Origin: a bacterium | GTDB taxonomy: Bacteria > SM23-31 > JAUVVT01 | Direction of reading: 5' to 3' | DNA length: 14,205 nt | Assembly: GCA_030616165.1 (NCBI GenBank) | Contig: JAUWXV010000075.1 | Coordinates: 1 to 14,205, forward strand | In this document: piece after piece, positions 6,672 through 13,904 of the stretch | How the letters are laid out: every line of letters begins with the position of its first letter | Position numbering within the stretch: position 1 is the stretch's first letter | The notes under the pieces: model-generated | What the model saw: only the letters and a program-made list of their open reading frames with translations | Databases searched by the model: none | What the model was told of the DNA's origin: nothing | Position numbers and translations under genes: made by a program

Positions 6672-8921
6672 TTATTTAATTTTCATAAGAAGCAGGGCAG
6701 TAAAAGCAATTAGGTTCATTACAGTCAAATATACACAACTGACAAAAATTCCTGTAATAGGAATGATAAACGAGGATATTAAAAGGGCACCGATACAGGA
6801 GCCTAACAGGTCAGCAGAATATATCACTCCCAGGTCTTTTTTTGAATCACCTTCCATATACAGGGCGTTAGCAAACTGAAAATGACATCCGCCAAGAAAT
6901 CCAGAAATGATAATTAAAATTGATAAATAAATTTCAGTTATCTGAAATATGATGATGCTTTCAATTTTTGAAAGGGCAAAAAATGAGATTACCATTATTA
7001 TCGGCAGGAGTGAAACAAGTAATTGAATTTTCTTAAGCCATTCAAAGGTATTTGCTTTTTTATCGATTTTTTTTAATGAGAACCAACCGCCTAATGCAAG
7101 CCCACCCATAAAACCTGCTATTATGACTGAAACTTTGCTGTAAATATATCCATAAAGTATTTGAAATCCCAAAATTATCATAACTTCAAAACATATCATC
7201 GAAAATCCTGCAATATATACCGCAAAAACAACGTTTTTCTTTTTCTTTAACAATAAAAAAGGAAGAATAAGGAACATTAAAATTATAAATATAAATATTT
7301 CTTTAAATTTCAGATTATAGATAAAATTAAACGCATTTCGGAATTTGTCCGAGAAATATGTGCTCCATAAAACTATATTATAATAATAACCAACTGGTTT
7401 AAAATCTCTGTTGATTTCACTTGTTGGGGCTGAAGATATAGTAGATACTGCATAATCTATCCTCTCTTTTGACATCCTGAAAGGAAGATAAAATTCGCTT
7501 GTATAGAGCGCATCTATCCCTCTTTCTTTAAGCCTTTTAATGAGTATATCCGGGTCACTGGTAATTATTCCCTTTTGGCTGCATGCTATGAAATTTAAAG
7601 TACTGCCGGGAATTATGACAATATCATCAAAAACCTTTTTCAGCGTGCTGTCGATACTTTTAAAGAATTGGGCGAGTGTGGTATTTATATAGTTTTCGGA
7701 TGAAGTAAGTCTGAAAGAGAAAATCCCACCTTTGTTCAGTATATTTGATATTTCTTTGAAGAATTCAATAGTATAAAATCTGTTAATGAGAGCATTTGAT
7801 GGGTCTGGAAGGTTAGAGATGACAACATCATACTTTTTTTTACTTCTTTTAACGAAAAATCTTCCATCAACATTATAAATATTTACATTTTTTTGCGATG
7901 GTGAAGGGAGGTCAACTTCAGACAGGTATTTTTTCCCCAGTTCAATGACCGCTGGGTCAAGTTCAACATAGTCAATCTCTTTGATACTTTTATGTTTCGC
8001 TGCCTGCTTTATCCCTCCGCTAATGCCTCCTCCTATTAATAAAATACTTTCAGGATTAGGGTGTTCTAAAAGCGCAAAATGAACCGACTCTTCAGCAGTC
8101 ATTATATCAGATGAAGAAAAAAGTATTATTCCATTCTCATAAAGACTTCTCTGAAAAGATTCTTCCAATACAACTATGTTGCCGTAAACTGTATTTTTTG
8201 ATTCTAAAATTTTATATCCCTTCCATAAAAAATTCTGCGATACTTCCTCTAAGATACTTAAATTGGAAAAAAGGTAAAAAAAGTAAATGAATGAAAAAAT
8301 GACTATGCTGGATATTGAGAATAGGATTCGTTTTTCGAGTAGGATTATAAATATAACTGCAAGCAGGCAGAGAAAACTAATTATAAAACAGATTTGAAAA
8401 TTCAGAAAATATTTTATAAAAAAGAAGTTTAACAGGAGCCCTCCCAGCAGTGCACCGATTCCTTCGAAGATGTAAACCCGCCCAACCGACCTTTTTGCTT
8501 CATTTCGGGTAATATAATGGCAGAGTCTGCTGACTGCAGGAAATAGTGAACCGGAAAAAAAGCAGAATGGAAAGAGAATCAGAAAAGATAGACCTACTAT
8601 GGGAAATATCCCGATAAGTTCTCCTGTTTCTACATTGAGAATGTTTCTGATTAGTCTGATTAATAAAAGTGTTAAAGGAAGAATAATGGATAAAAGTGTA
8701 AAAAGAAAAGAAACGGTTAATTTTATCTTTTTTTCTGATGTGAATACTTTGCTGAATACGAAGCTTCCAGCAGCAGTTCCTAACAGCCAACTGCAGAATG
8801 TGATTCCGATTGAAAGTTCGTTACCACCAAAGATTATCATTAACTCCCGTATAAATATAATCTGTGCTGATATTAAAATTACTCCATATTGTATAAATAT
8901 TATATCGATTATCTTTTTCAT
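6672..8921 (-). CDS. Polytopic membrane protein with central spermidine-synthase-like domain
   Basis: A 749-residue three-part protein. About residues 1-220 hold several hydrophobic membrane segments. A SpeE-like Rossmann methyltransferase-fold domain follows at roughly 235-470. Further membrane segments fill about 525-749, including GGLALGGW. The nucleotide loop is G297-G-G-x-S-G-G303, with E320 and D322 in VELDPAVIELG and D352 in NVDGRFF, as in aminopropyltransferases. At the catalytic motif, canonical D-S-x-D-P reads N370-L-P-D373-P, so the general-base Asp is Asn. It may bind decarboxylated SAM or a related nucleoside without making spermidine. It is divergent from the DUF362 gene, with a good minus-strand promoter at 8982-8954. 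No Shine-Dalgarno is seen. True polyamine synthesis looks unlikely; related membrane proteins are annotated only as spermidine-synthase-like. Confidence 0.88.
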   Translation of the reverse strand: MKKIIDIIFIQYGVILISAQIIFIRELMIIFGGNELSIGITFCSWLLGTAAGSFVFSKVFTSEKKIKLTVSFLFTLLSIILPLTLLLIRLIRNILNVETGELIGIFPIVGLSFLILFPFCFFSGSLFPAVSRLCHYITRNEAKRSVGRVYIFEGIGALLGGLLLNFFFIKYFLNFQICFIISFLCLLAVIFIILLEKRILFSISSIVIFSFIYFFYLFSNLSILEEVSQNFLWKGYKILESKNTVYGNIVVLEESFQRSLYENGIILFSSSDIMTAEESVHFALLEHPNPESILLIGGGISGGIKQAAKHKSIKEIDYVELDPAVIELGKKYLSEVDLPSPSQKNVNIYNVDGRFFVKRSKKKYDVVISNLPDPSNALINRFYTIEFFKEISNILNKGGIFSFRLTSSENYINTTLAQFFKSIDSTLKKVFDDIVIIPGSTLNFIACSQKGIITSDPDILIKRLKERGIDALYTSEFYLPFRMSKERIDYAVSTISSAPTSEINRDFKPVGYYYNIVLWSTYFSDKFRNAFNFIYNLKFKEIFIFIILMFLILPFLLLKKKKNVVFAVYIAGFSMICFEVMIILGFQILYGYIYSKVSVIIAGFMGGLALGGWFSLKKIDKKANTFEWLKKIQLLVSLLPIIMVISFFALSKIESIIIFQITEIYLSILIIISGFLGGCHFQFANALYMEGDSKKDLGVIYSADLLGSCIGALLISSFIIPITGIFVSCVYLTVMNLIAFTALLLMKIK

Positions 8922-8953
8922 ATAGAAAATTGCATTATATTGATTTTTTTATA

Positions 8954-8982
8954 ATAATAAATTTAAAAAATTTAAAAATCAA
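8954..8982 (-). promoter_or_regulatory. Promoter for the membrane SpeE-like gene
   Basis: Read on the minus strand, TTGATT (8982-8977) and TATTAT (8959-8954) are exactly 17 bases apart. The -10 box differs from consensus at one base. The start codon at 8921 lies about 30 bases below the -10 box. It faces away from the DUF362 promoter. Confidence 0.55.
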
Positions 8983-9040
8983 GGGAAATGAAACTTTTTC
9001 AATAATAATTTGTATTTAAATGTAATGAAATCAAATTGAC

Positions 9041-9069
9041 TTGACAAACATAATATGAAATAGTATATT
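9041..9069 (+). promoter_or_regulatory. Strong sigma-70-type promoter for the DUF362 gene
   Basis: A perfect -35 TTGACA at 9041-9046, a 17-base spacer and TATATT at 9064-9069 (one mismatch) make this the best promoter in the window. The predicted start near 9076 leaves a leader of about 46 bases before the ATG at 9122. It may drive the DUF362 gene and possibly the downstream radical SAM and Memo-AMMECR1 genes, if transcription passes the hairpins at 10192-10274. Confidence 0.75.
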
Positions 9070-9121
9070 TAAAATTAAAGAATAGAAATGTGATTAAAAT
9101 TAAGTATTTAATGTATTCTCG

Positions 9122-10105
9122 ATGAACCGAAGGGAATTTATTAAAAAAAATATATATGCAGGTTATTTATTATACTCGGGCATAAGACTTTCGGATAATA
9201 ATGTTTCTTCTCCTGTGAAAAATTCAAAAATAGTTATATCTAATGATGATTCAGTGAGAATAAAAGACTTCAGGTATAACGCGAATATACTATCTTCAAT
9301 GCTCGATAAATCAATGAACAATCTATTTGGGACAAAAAGTGCGGTTGATGCCTGGAAAATGGTTGTTAATGCTTCTGATATTGTAGGTTTGAAGGTAAAT
9401 TGTCTTTCCGGGAAAAGGATGTCCACTTCTGTTGAACTTGTAAATGCCATTATTTCAAAACTTCTGAAAGCAGGAGTAAAAAAGAGGAATATTATAATCT
9501 GGGATAGAATGAATATTGATTTAGAGAGGGCTGGATTTAAGATAAATACCAAAGGAAGCGATGTAAAATGTATTGGGAATGATACTGCTGGTTTTAAAAA
9601 TGAATTAGCAATTTATGGTGAGATAGGAAGTCTTTTATCGAGGACGCTGACAGATTATTGCAGTGTTGTTATTAATCTTCCTGTTTTGAAAGACCATGGT
9701 ATAGTGGGTATAACTTTGAGTCTCAAGAATTTTTTTGGCGCTATACACAATCCTAATAAGTACCACAAAAAAATTGGTGACCCATACATTGCAGATTTAT
9801 GGCTGATTCCAGATATAAGAAATAAGACAAAATTAATTATTTGTGATGCTCTGACTGCCCAGTATGAAGGCGGACCGCCGTATAAACCACAGTGGGTATG
9901 GGATTTTAATGGTATAATTGTTGGACAGGACCCTGTAGCACTTGACTATGTGGGATGGAAGATTATAGAAAAAAAGAGAAAAGAAAAGGGGATAAAATCT
10001 CTCAAAGAAGTCGGAAGAGAGCCAAATTATATTAATACGGCGGCAGACATTAATCACGGGATTGGCAATAACAATCCTGACAGGATAGAAGTTATTAATA
10101 TTTAG
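9122..10105 (+). CDS. Tat-exported DUF362 protein
   Basis: A 327-residue DUF362 protein of unknown reaction. It begins with MNRREFIKK, a Tat motif, and a short moderately hydrophobic segment (YAGYLLYSGI). The domain shows the expected blocks: ASDIVGLKVNCLSG, a segment ending NIIIWDR, VVINLPVLKDHG (K190-D191-H192), SLKNFFGAIHNP, and GIIVGQDPVALDYVGW with D270 and D275 near the end. No CxxC iron-sulfur cluster motif is present, unlike the ferredoxin-fused DUF362 proteins. There is no Shine-Dalgarno, but the strong promoter just upstream and the Tat motif at the very start support this ATG. It is divergent from the membrane SpeE-like gene and followed by AmmeMemoRadiSam genes, so it may be an accessory part of that system; that link is inference. 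Confidence 0.88.
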   Translation: MNRREFIKKNIYAGYLLYSGIRLSDNNVSSPVKNSKIVISNDDSVRIKDFRYNANILSSMLDKSMNNLFGTKSAVDAWKMVVNASDIVGLKVNCLSGKRMSTSVELVNAIISKLLKAGVKKRNIIIWDRMNIDLERAGFKINTKGSDVKCIGNDTAGFKNELAIYGEIGSLLSRTLTDYCSVVINLPVLKDHGIVGITLSLKNFFGAIHNPNKYHKKIGDPYIADLWLIPDIRNKTKLIICDALTAQYEGGPPYKPQWVWDFNGIIVGQDPVALDYVGWKIIEKKRKEKGIKSLKEVGREPNYINTAADINHGIGNNNPDRIEVINI

Positions 10106-10191
10106 TGACTATACAATACTATGAGATATTTAAGATAATTTACAAAGAACATTAAAAAAATCTTTTTTTATCTGTAATTAAGAATTTAACC

Positions 10192-10231
10192 ATTTCTAAT
10201 TCATCCCGAGCATTCGGGATGAATTAGAAAT
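10192..10231. repeat. Perfect 18-bp hairpin between DUF362 and radical SAM genes
   Basis: Arms 10192-10209 and 10214-10231 pair without mismatch around the loop GCAT; the core is CATCCCGA/TCGGGATG. No T-run follows directly, so it is not a standard intrinsic terminator. It may be a REP-like element, an mRNA-stabilising stem or a processing site within the operon. Confidence 0.75.
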
Positions 10232-10250
10232 AATTTTAAGTTTTCTTTGT

Positions 10251-10274
10251 TACTTTCTTTTTTAAAAGAAAGTA
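10251..10274. repeat. 11-bp T/A-rich hairpin upstream of radical SAM gene
   Basis: TACTTTCTTTT at 10251-10261 pairs with 10264-10274 around a two-base loop. It starts about 20 bases after the 18-bp hairpin and ends 54 bases before the radical SAM start. The layout resembles 5311-5338 upstream of the P1 peptidase, although the sequences differ. Confidence 0.6.
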
Positions 10275-10328
10275 GAAGAATCTAATAAAAATTCAAAAAC
10301 AAAAAGGGAAAATAATCAAATCAATATT

Positions 10329-11456
10329 ATGAAAACAAAGATAACAAGGCGGGAAGCACTGAAAAGGTCAGCACTTTTGTGTTCTTCATTGGTTTTAGGA
10401 AATTTTAATGGATTTCCAAATTTTCAATCAGGAGACTACGACGATTTTAAGGTAGAAGCAAAGTATTATGAGAAACTTCCGAACAAAAGAATAAGGTGCA
10501 AACTCTGTCCAAAGGAATGTGAGATAGATGATATGGAGAGGGGTTTCTGCGGAGTAAAGGAGAACATAGATGGAAAGTATTACACATTTGTGCATTCAAA
10601 GCCCTGTACGGTTCATGTAGACCCAATTGAAAAGAAGCCGTTTTCTCATTTTCTTCCCGGTACTACTGCATTATCAATAGCGACAGTCGGCTGTAATATG
10701 GATTGTAAGTACTGTCAGAACTGGCAGATTTCTCAACTAAGACCTGAGCAGTGTCAATATTATTTTATACCGCCTGATGAAATGGTTGATATTTCTTTAA
10801 AGAATAAATCTCCTTCTATTGCTCATACATATACTGAACCTGTGATATTTTATGAATATATGTATGACATTGGTGTTGAGGCGAAGAAAAAGGGTATAAA
10901 AAATGTAATGATATCTAACGGTTATATAAATCCGGAGCCTATGAGGGAATTGTGTAAATATCTTGATGCGGTGAAGATAGACCTCAAAGCATTTACTGAA
11001 GAATTTTACGAAGATATCTGTGTCGGTGAGTTAAAATCAGTGCTCGATACATTCGAATTGCTAAAAAAAGAGGGGATTTGGTTTGAGATTGTTTACCTTG
11101 TTGTACCAACCTTAAATGACAGCAAAGATGAAATATCTCAAATGAGCAGATGGATAATGGATAAGTTAGGTCCTGATGTTCCAGTTCATTTCAGTCGATT
11201 TCATCCCCAGTATAAATTAAAGAATTTGCCGCCTACTCCTTTAAAAACCCTTGAATTGTTAAGAGATACTGCTATGAATGAAGGATTGAATTATGTTTAT
11301 ATCGGGAATGTGCCAGGACATGAAGCGGAAAATACTTTCTGTCCAAAATGTAAAAATATAGTTGTGGAAAGAAGAGGATATTTAATTACATCACTTAAAA
11401 TAAAAAATGGAAAATGCGAGTATTGTGGAAATAAAATTCCAGGAGTATGGTCATGA
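10329..11456 (+). CDS. amrS: AmmeMemoRadiSam system radical SAM enzyme with Tat signal
   Basis: A 375-residue radical SAM enzyme. The 4Fe-4S/SAM site is C122-x3-C126-x2-C129 in VGCNMDCKYC. The N-terminal cysteine cluster typical of this family is present: C57, C60, C64 and C74 in RCKLCPKEC and GFCG. Conserved blocks follow, such as AHTYTEPVIFYEY, VKIDLKAF and FSRFHPQYK. A C-terminal zinc-ribbon-like set, C338-x2-C341 and C363-x2-C366, closes the chain. Before the domain stand about 45 extra residues starting MKTKITRREALKRSALL, a Tat-type signal with a short hydrophobic core. An oxygen-sensitive radical SAM enzyme needs an electron donor, so export is unusual. The stop overlaps the next start as ATGA. 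The pathway and substrate are unknown in the family. No clear Shine-Dalgarno is seen. Confidence 0.92.
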   Translation: MKTKITRREALKRSALLCSSLVLGNFNGFPNFQSGDYDDFKVEAKYYEKLPNKRIRCKLCPKECEIDDMERGFCGVKENIDGKYYTFVHSKPCTVHVDPIEKKPFSHFLPGTTALSIATVGCNMDCKYCQNWQISQLRPEQCQYYFIPPDEMVDISLKNKSPSIAHTYTEPVIFYEYMYDIGVEAKKKGIKNVMISNGYINPEPMRELCKYLDAVKIDLKAFTEEFYEDICVGELKSVLDTFELLKKEGIWFEIVYLVVPTLNDSKDEISQMSRWIMDKLGPDVPVHFSRFHPQYKLKNLPPTPLKTLELLRDTAMNEGLNYVYIGNVPGHEAENTFCPKCKNIVVERRGYLITSLKIKNGKCEYCGNKIPGVWS

Positions 11457-12898
11457 AGATTATTGTTAGTATTTCCAATATATTATTTTTATCGTTATTT
11501 ACAGTATCAATAAGTTGTGCTCAAAATATTCGTCCACCTGTTGTTGCAGGAAGTTTTTATCCGGGGAACGCAGATGAATTAAGAGCATATATAAATGACG
11601 CATTTAAAAAAGCCCCTGATGTTGAAATTGACGGGAGAATAGTTGGAGTTATTTCTCCGCATGCCGGGTATATATATTCGGGTCAGGTCGCTGCAGATAT
11701 GTATAAGTTTCTTTTAGGCAAAAAATTTGATGTGGTTTGTATAGTTGCACCTTCCCATCAGGAGGCTTTTAGAGGTGTCTCTATTTATTCAGGAGATGGT
11801 TATCAGACTCCATTAGGAGTTCTCAAGGTTGATAAAGAACTTGCAAAAAAACTTACTAAAGCGTCCTCTGTTATAAGAACTTCAATTGAGGGACATAGAA
11901 ACGAGCATTCTCTTGAGGTTCAGCTCCCTTTTCTTCAAGCCGCTGTCGGAAATTTTAAACTTCTTCCCCTGGTTATGGGTGACCAAAATTTTAATACTTG
12001 TACATCTTTAGGAAAAGCATTAGGAGAAGTGTTAAAAAATGAGAATGCATTGATTGTAGCCAGTTCTGACCTTTCCCACTTCCATAATTACGATGACGCT
12101 GTTGAACTTGATAACAATCTCATCAGTGCGGTTAAATACTACGATTATCTTCTGTTATCAAGGTCTCTGGGTGTTGGAAAGTGCGAAGCCTGCGGAGGGG
12201 GTCCGATTATCGCGGTGATGATTGCCTCTCAAACTCTCGGTGCTAATAAGGCTCGGATAATTAAATATGCAAATTCTGGGGACGTGACCAGAGATAAATC
12301 AAGTGTTGTGGGATATATGAGTGGTGTTCTTATTAAGTCGGATAATGTGGGTGATATGCTGAACAGAGAAGATAGAGAGAAACTTATCGAGATAGCAAAG
12401 ACTTCAGTCTTCAATAAAATTAGTGGTAAAAAAATACCGGAATTTAAAGTTGAATCAGAATATTTGAAACAGAACTGCGGTGCATTTGTGACGCTGAATG
12501 AAAATGGGAATTTGAGGGGGTGTATTGGATATATAGTTGCTGAAAAACCTCTTTATAAGACAATAGAGGAAGTTGCTGTTTCTGCAGCACTTAATGACCC
12601 AAGATTCCCTCCAGTTTCAAAGAATGAATTAAATAAGTTGGAATTCGAGATTTCTGTGTTAACCCCTTTTAGATTGATTAATGATATAAACGAAATTGAG
12701 GTTGGAAAGCATGGATTATTTATTGTAAAAGGAAGAAATCAAGGGGTCCTTCTTCCTCAAGTCGCTGTTTCAAATAAATGGGACAGGAATACATTTCTTG
12801 AACAGGTATGTATTAAAGCCGCTTTGCCTCCTAATTCTTGGAAAGAAAAGGATGCAGACATTTACATATTCTCAGCAGAAGTATTTGGGGAACATTAG
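11453..12898 (+). CDS. Secreted or lipid-anchored Memo-AMMECR1 fusion (AmmeMemoRadiSam proteins B and A)
   Basis: Two AmmeMemoRadiSam parts are fused, giving 481 residues from the ATG at 11453. An upstream in-frame ATG at 11447 is one base from AGGAG (11441-11445), whereas 11453 is seven bases away and overlaps the previous stop as ATGA, so I prefer it. The N-terminus is a signal peptide ending SISCAQ; the Cys could be lipidated, though Ser at -3 is a poor lipobox. The Memo half (about 25-290) keeps the metal ligands H70 (SPHAGYIYSG), H102 (APSHQE) and C247 (EACGGGP). H70 to H102 is 32 residues, as H49 to H81 in human MEMO1. The AMMECR1 half (about 303-481) has its signature LRGCIG at 354-359. 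The substrate is unknown. The two symbols would be amrB and amrA. Confidence 0.9.
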   Translation: MKIIVSISNILFLSLFTVSISCAQNIRPPVVAGSFYPGNADELRAYINDAFKKAPDVEIDGRIVGVISPHAGYIYSGQVAADMYKFLLGKKFDVVCIVAPSHQEAFRGVSIYSGDGYQTPLGVLKVDKELAKKLTKASSVIRTSIEGHRNEHSLEVQLPFLQAAVGNFKLLPLVMGDQNFNTCTSLGKALGEVLKNENALIVASSDLSHFHNYDDAVELDNNLISAVKYYDYLLLSRSLGVGKCEACGGGPIIAVMIASQTLGANKARIIKYANSGDVTRDKSSVVGYMSGVLIKSDNVGDMLNREDREKLIEIAKTSVFNKISGKKIPEFKVESEYLKQNCGAFVTLNENGNLRGCIGYIVAEKPLYKTIEEVAVSAALNDPRFPPVSKNELNKLEFEISVLTPFRLINDINEIEVGKHGLFIVKGRNQGVLLPQVAVSNKWDRNTFLEQVCIKAALPPNSWKEKDADIYIFSAEVFGEH

Positions 12899-13056
12899 GC
12901 TTTAAAATTGTTTATTAAAACTGATTAAAAAAGATATTGAGATAAATATTTGCCTTTTTCCCAAACATATGTATTATCTCATTAAAAAATTTTTCGATTT
13001 TACCTCCAATCCCAAAATCCTGTTGTAAAAAAATTAAAATATAAAAAAATAAATTG

Positions 13057-13085
13057 TTGATTTTTAAAAATGTACATTTTATATT
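13057..13085 (+). promoter_or_regulatory. Candidate promoter for the small lipoprotein gene
   Basis: TTGATT at 13057-13062 and TATATT at 13080-13085 are 17 bases apart. The -10 box matches that of the DUF362 promoter. The predicted leader of roughly 90 bases contains a seven-codon frame (MNRKNL, 13110-13130) preceded by AAAGG at 13099-13103, a better ribosome site than that of the lipoprotein gene itself. Confidence 0.45.
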
Positions 13086-13179
13086 AAAATAGAATTATAA
13101 AGGTAAATTATGAATCGAAAAAATCTTTGAAATTGAAAAAATGTTGTAAATATTGTCATATAAATGAGACAATTATAAA

Positions 13180-13846
13180 ATGCGAATAAGAAAAACATTA
13201 GGGCAGGTTGCACTTGCTTCAGTAATTGGATTAGCTAGTTGTTCTGATATAGAAATTTCTAAACCAGAAGATTTTGAAAAACAAGTAATTGAGGAAGTTG
13301 GAAATATATCAAGAAGTGTTGAATCAAGCAATGCATTATCTAAAAGTATCTGTAAAGGGGATAGAGAGATCTTTCAATATATCTGTAGAATATCTTAATC
13401 CAGTAGCATATAATGAGGAAAATATACCAGTCTTTTTAATTAATTGTCCATTTAATTATCAATTTTCAATCAATAATATCAGTGCTGAACATAATAATGT
13501 TAGTGCAAGACCATTTAGAAACCTCGAGATAACAATCATTCAAAAATATGGAGCAGCAGGAACCTGTAATAGATATTGGTATCCTTATCCATTGGTTGTT
13601 GACTTCACTAAAGGAGAATCTTTACCTGGCAATTCTGTACAAGTATGGGAAAATATTTACCTCATTTCTGGAGACACTCTACTTGGTTCATATACAATTC
13701 CACTTGAGGCTTGTTCTGCATTAGGTCAAACACACGTCATTATAAAACAGAGGGGTGGGGGACTTTCTTCAGTTGAAAGAGTTATTTACGATAAGAATGA
13801 TACTGGTGTGTTCTATCTTAAGGCTCCAGGTCGACGTAGAAGATAA
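13180..13846 (+). pseudogene. Small lipoprotein gene split by a one-base frameshift
   Basis: Two overlapping frames look like one broken gene. The first (13180-13398) encodes a signal peptide ending in the lipobox GLASC, with Ser then Asp after the Cys, followed by a hydrophilic helix-like linker; it then stops. The second frame continues to 13846 with a beta-rich domain. Removing one G from the GGGG run at 13357-13360 joins them as SICKGIERSFNISVEYLNP, giving about 221 residues. The C-terminal part alternates hydrophobic strands (LEITIIQKYG, VWENIYLISGDTLLGSY) in the manner of an Ig-like or adhesion domain and ends in a basic GRRRR tail. I do not recognise a family. It could be a sequencing or assembly error, a true pseudogene, or recoding at AAAGGGG. 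A separate start of the second part at 13289 is less likely because it has no signal or ribosome site. Confidence 0.6.
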
Positions 13847-13858
13847 ATTTTTTTGTAG

Positions 13859-13887
13859 TTGATTTCTTCATTTTTTCCACTCATAAA
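13859..13887 (+). promoter_or_regulatory. Weak candidate promoter for the FapA/DUF342-type gene
   Basis: TTGATT at 13859-13864 and CATAAA at 13882-13887 are 17 bases apart. Each box has two mismatches to consensus. The predicted transcript would begin just before or at the ribosome site of the next gene. Confidence 0.3.
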
Positions 13888-13904
13888 TAAAAAAAGGATA
13901 AAAA

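Noticed and set aside
6640-6879. Plus-strand 79-residue frame
   Set aside because: It is the antisense of the C-terminal end of the membrane SpeE-like gene, starting inside a repeat.
8599-8925. Plus-strand 108-residue frame
   Set aside because: It is antisense to the N-terminal membrane segments of the SpeE-like gene; hydrophobic coding DNA often leaves such frames open.
9163-9552. Minus-strand 129-residue frame
   Set aside because: Antisense shadow of DUF362, which has clear family motifs and a strong promoter in the opposite direction.
10140-10175. Terminator after DUF362 from an A-run followed by a T-run
   Set aside because: The A and T runs are separated by only two bases and have no G-C pairs, so a stable stem is unlikely.
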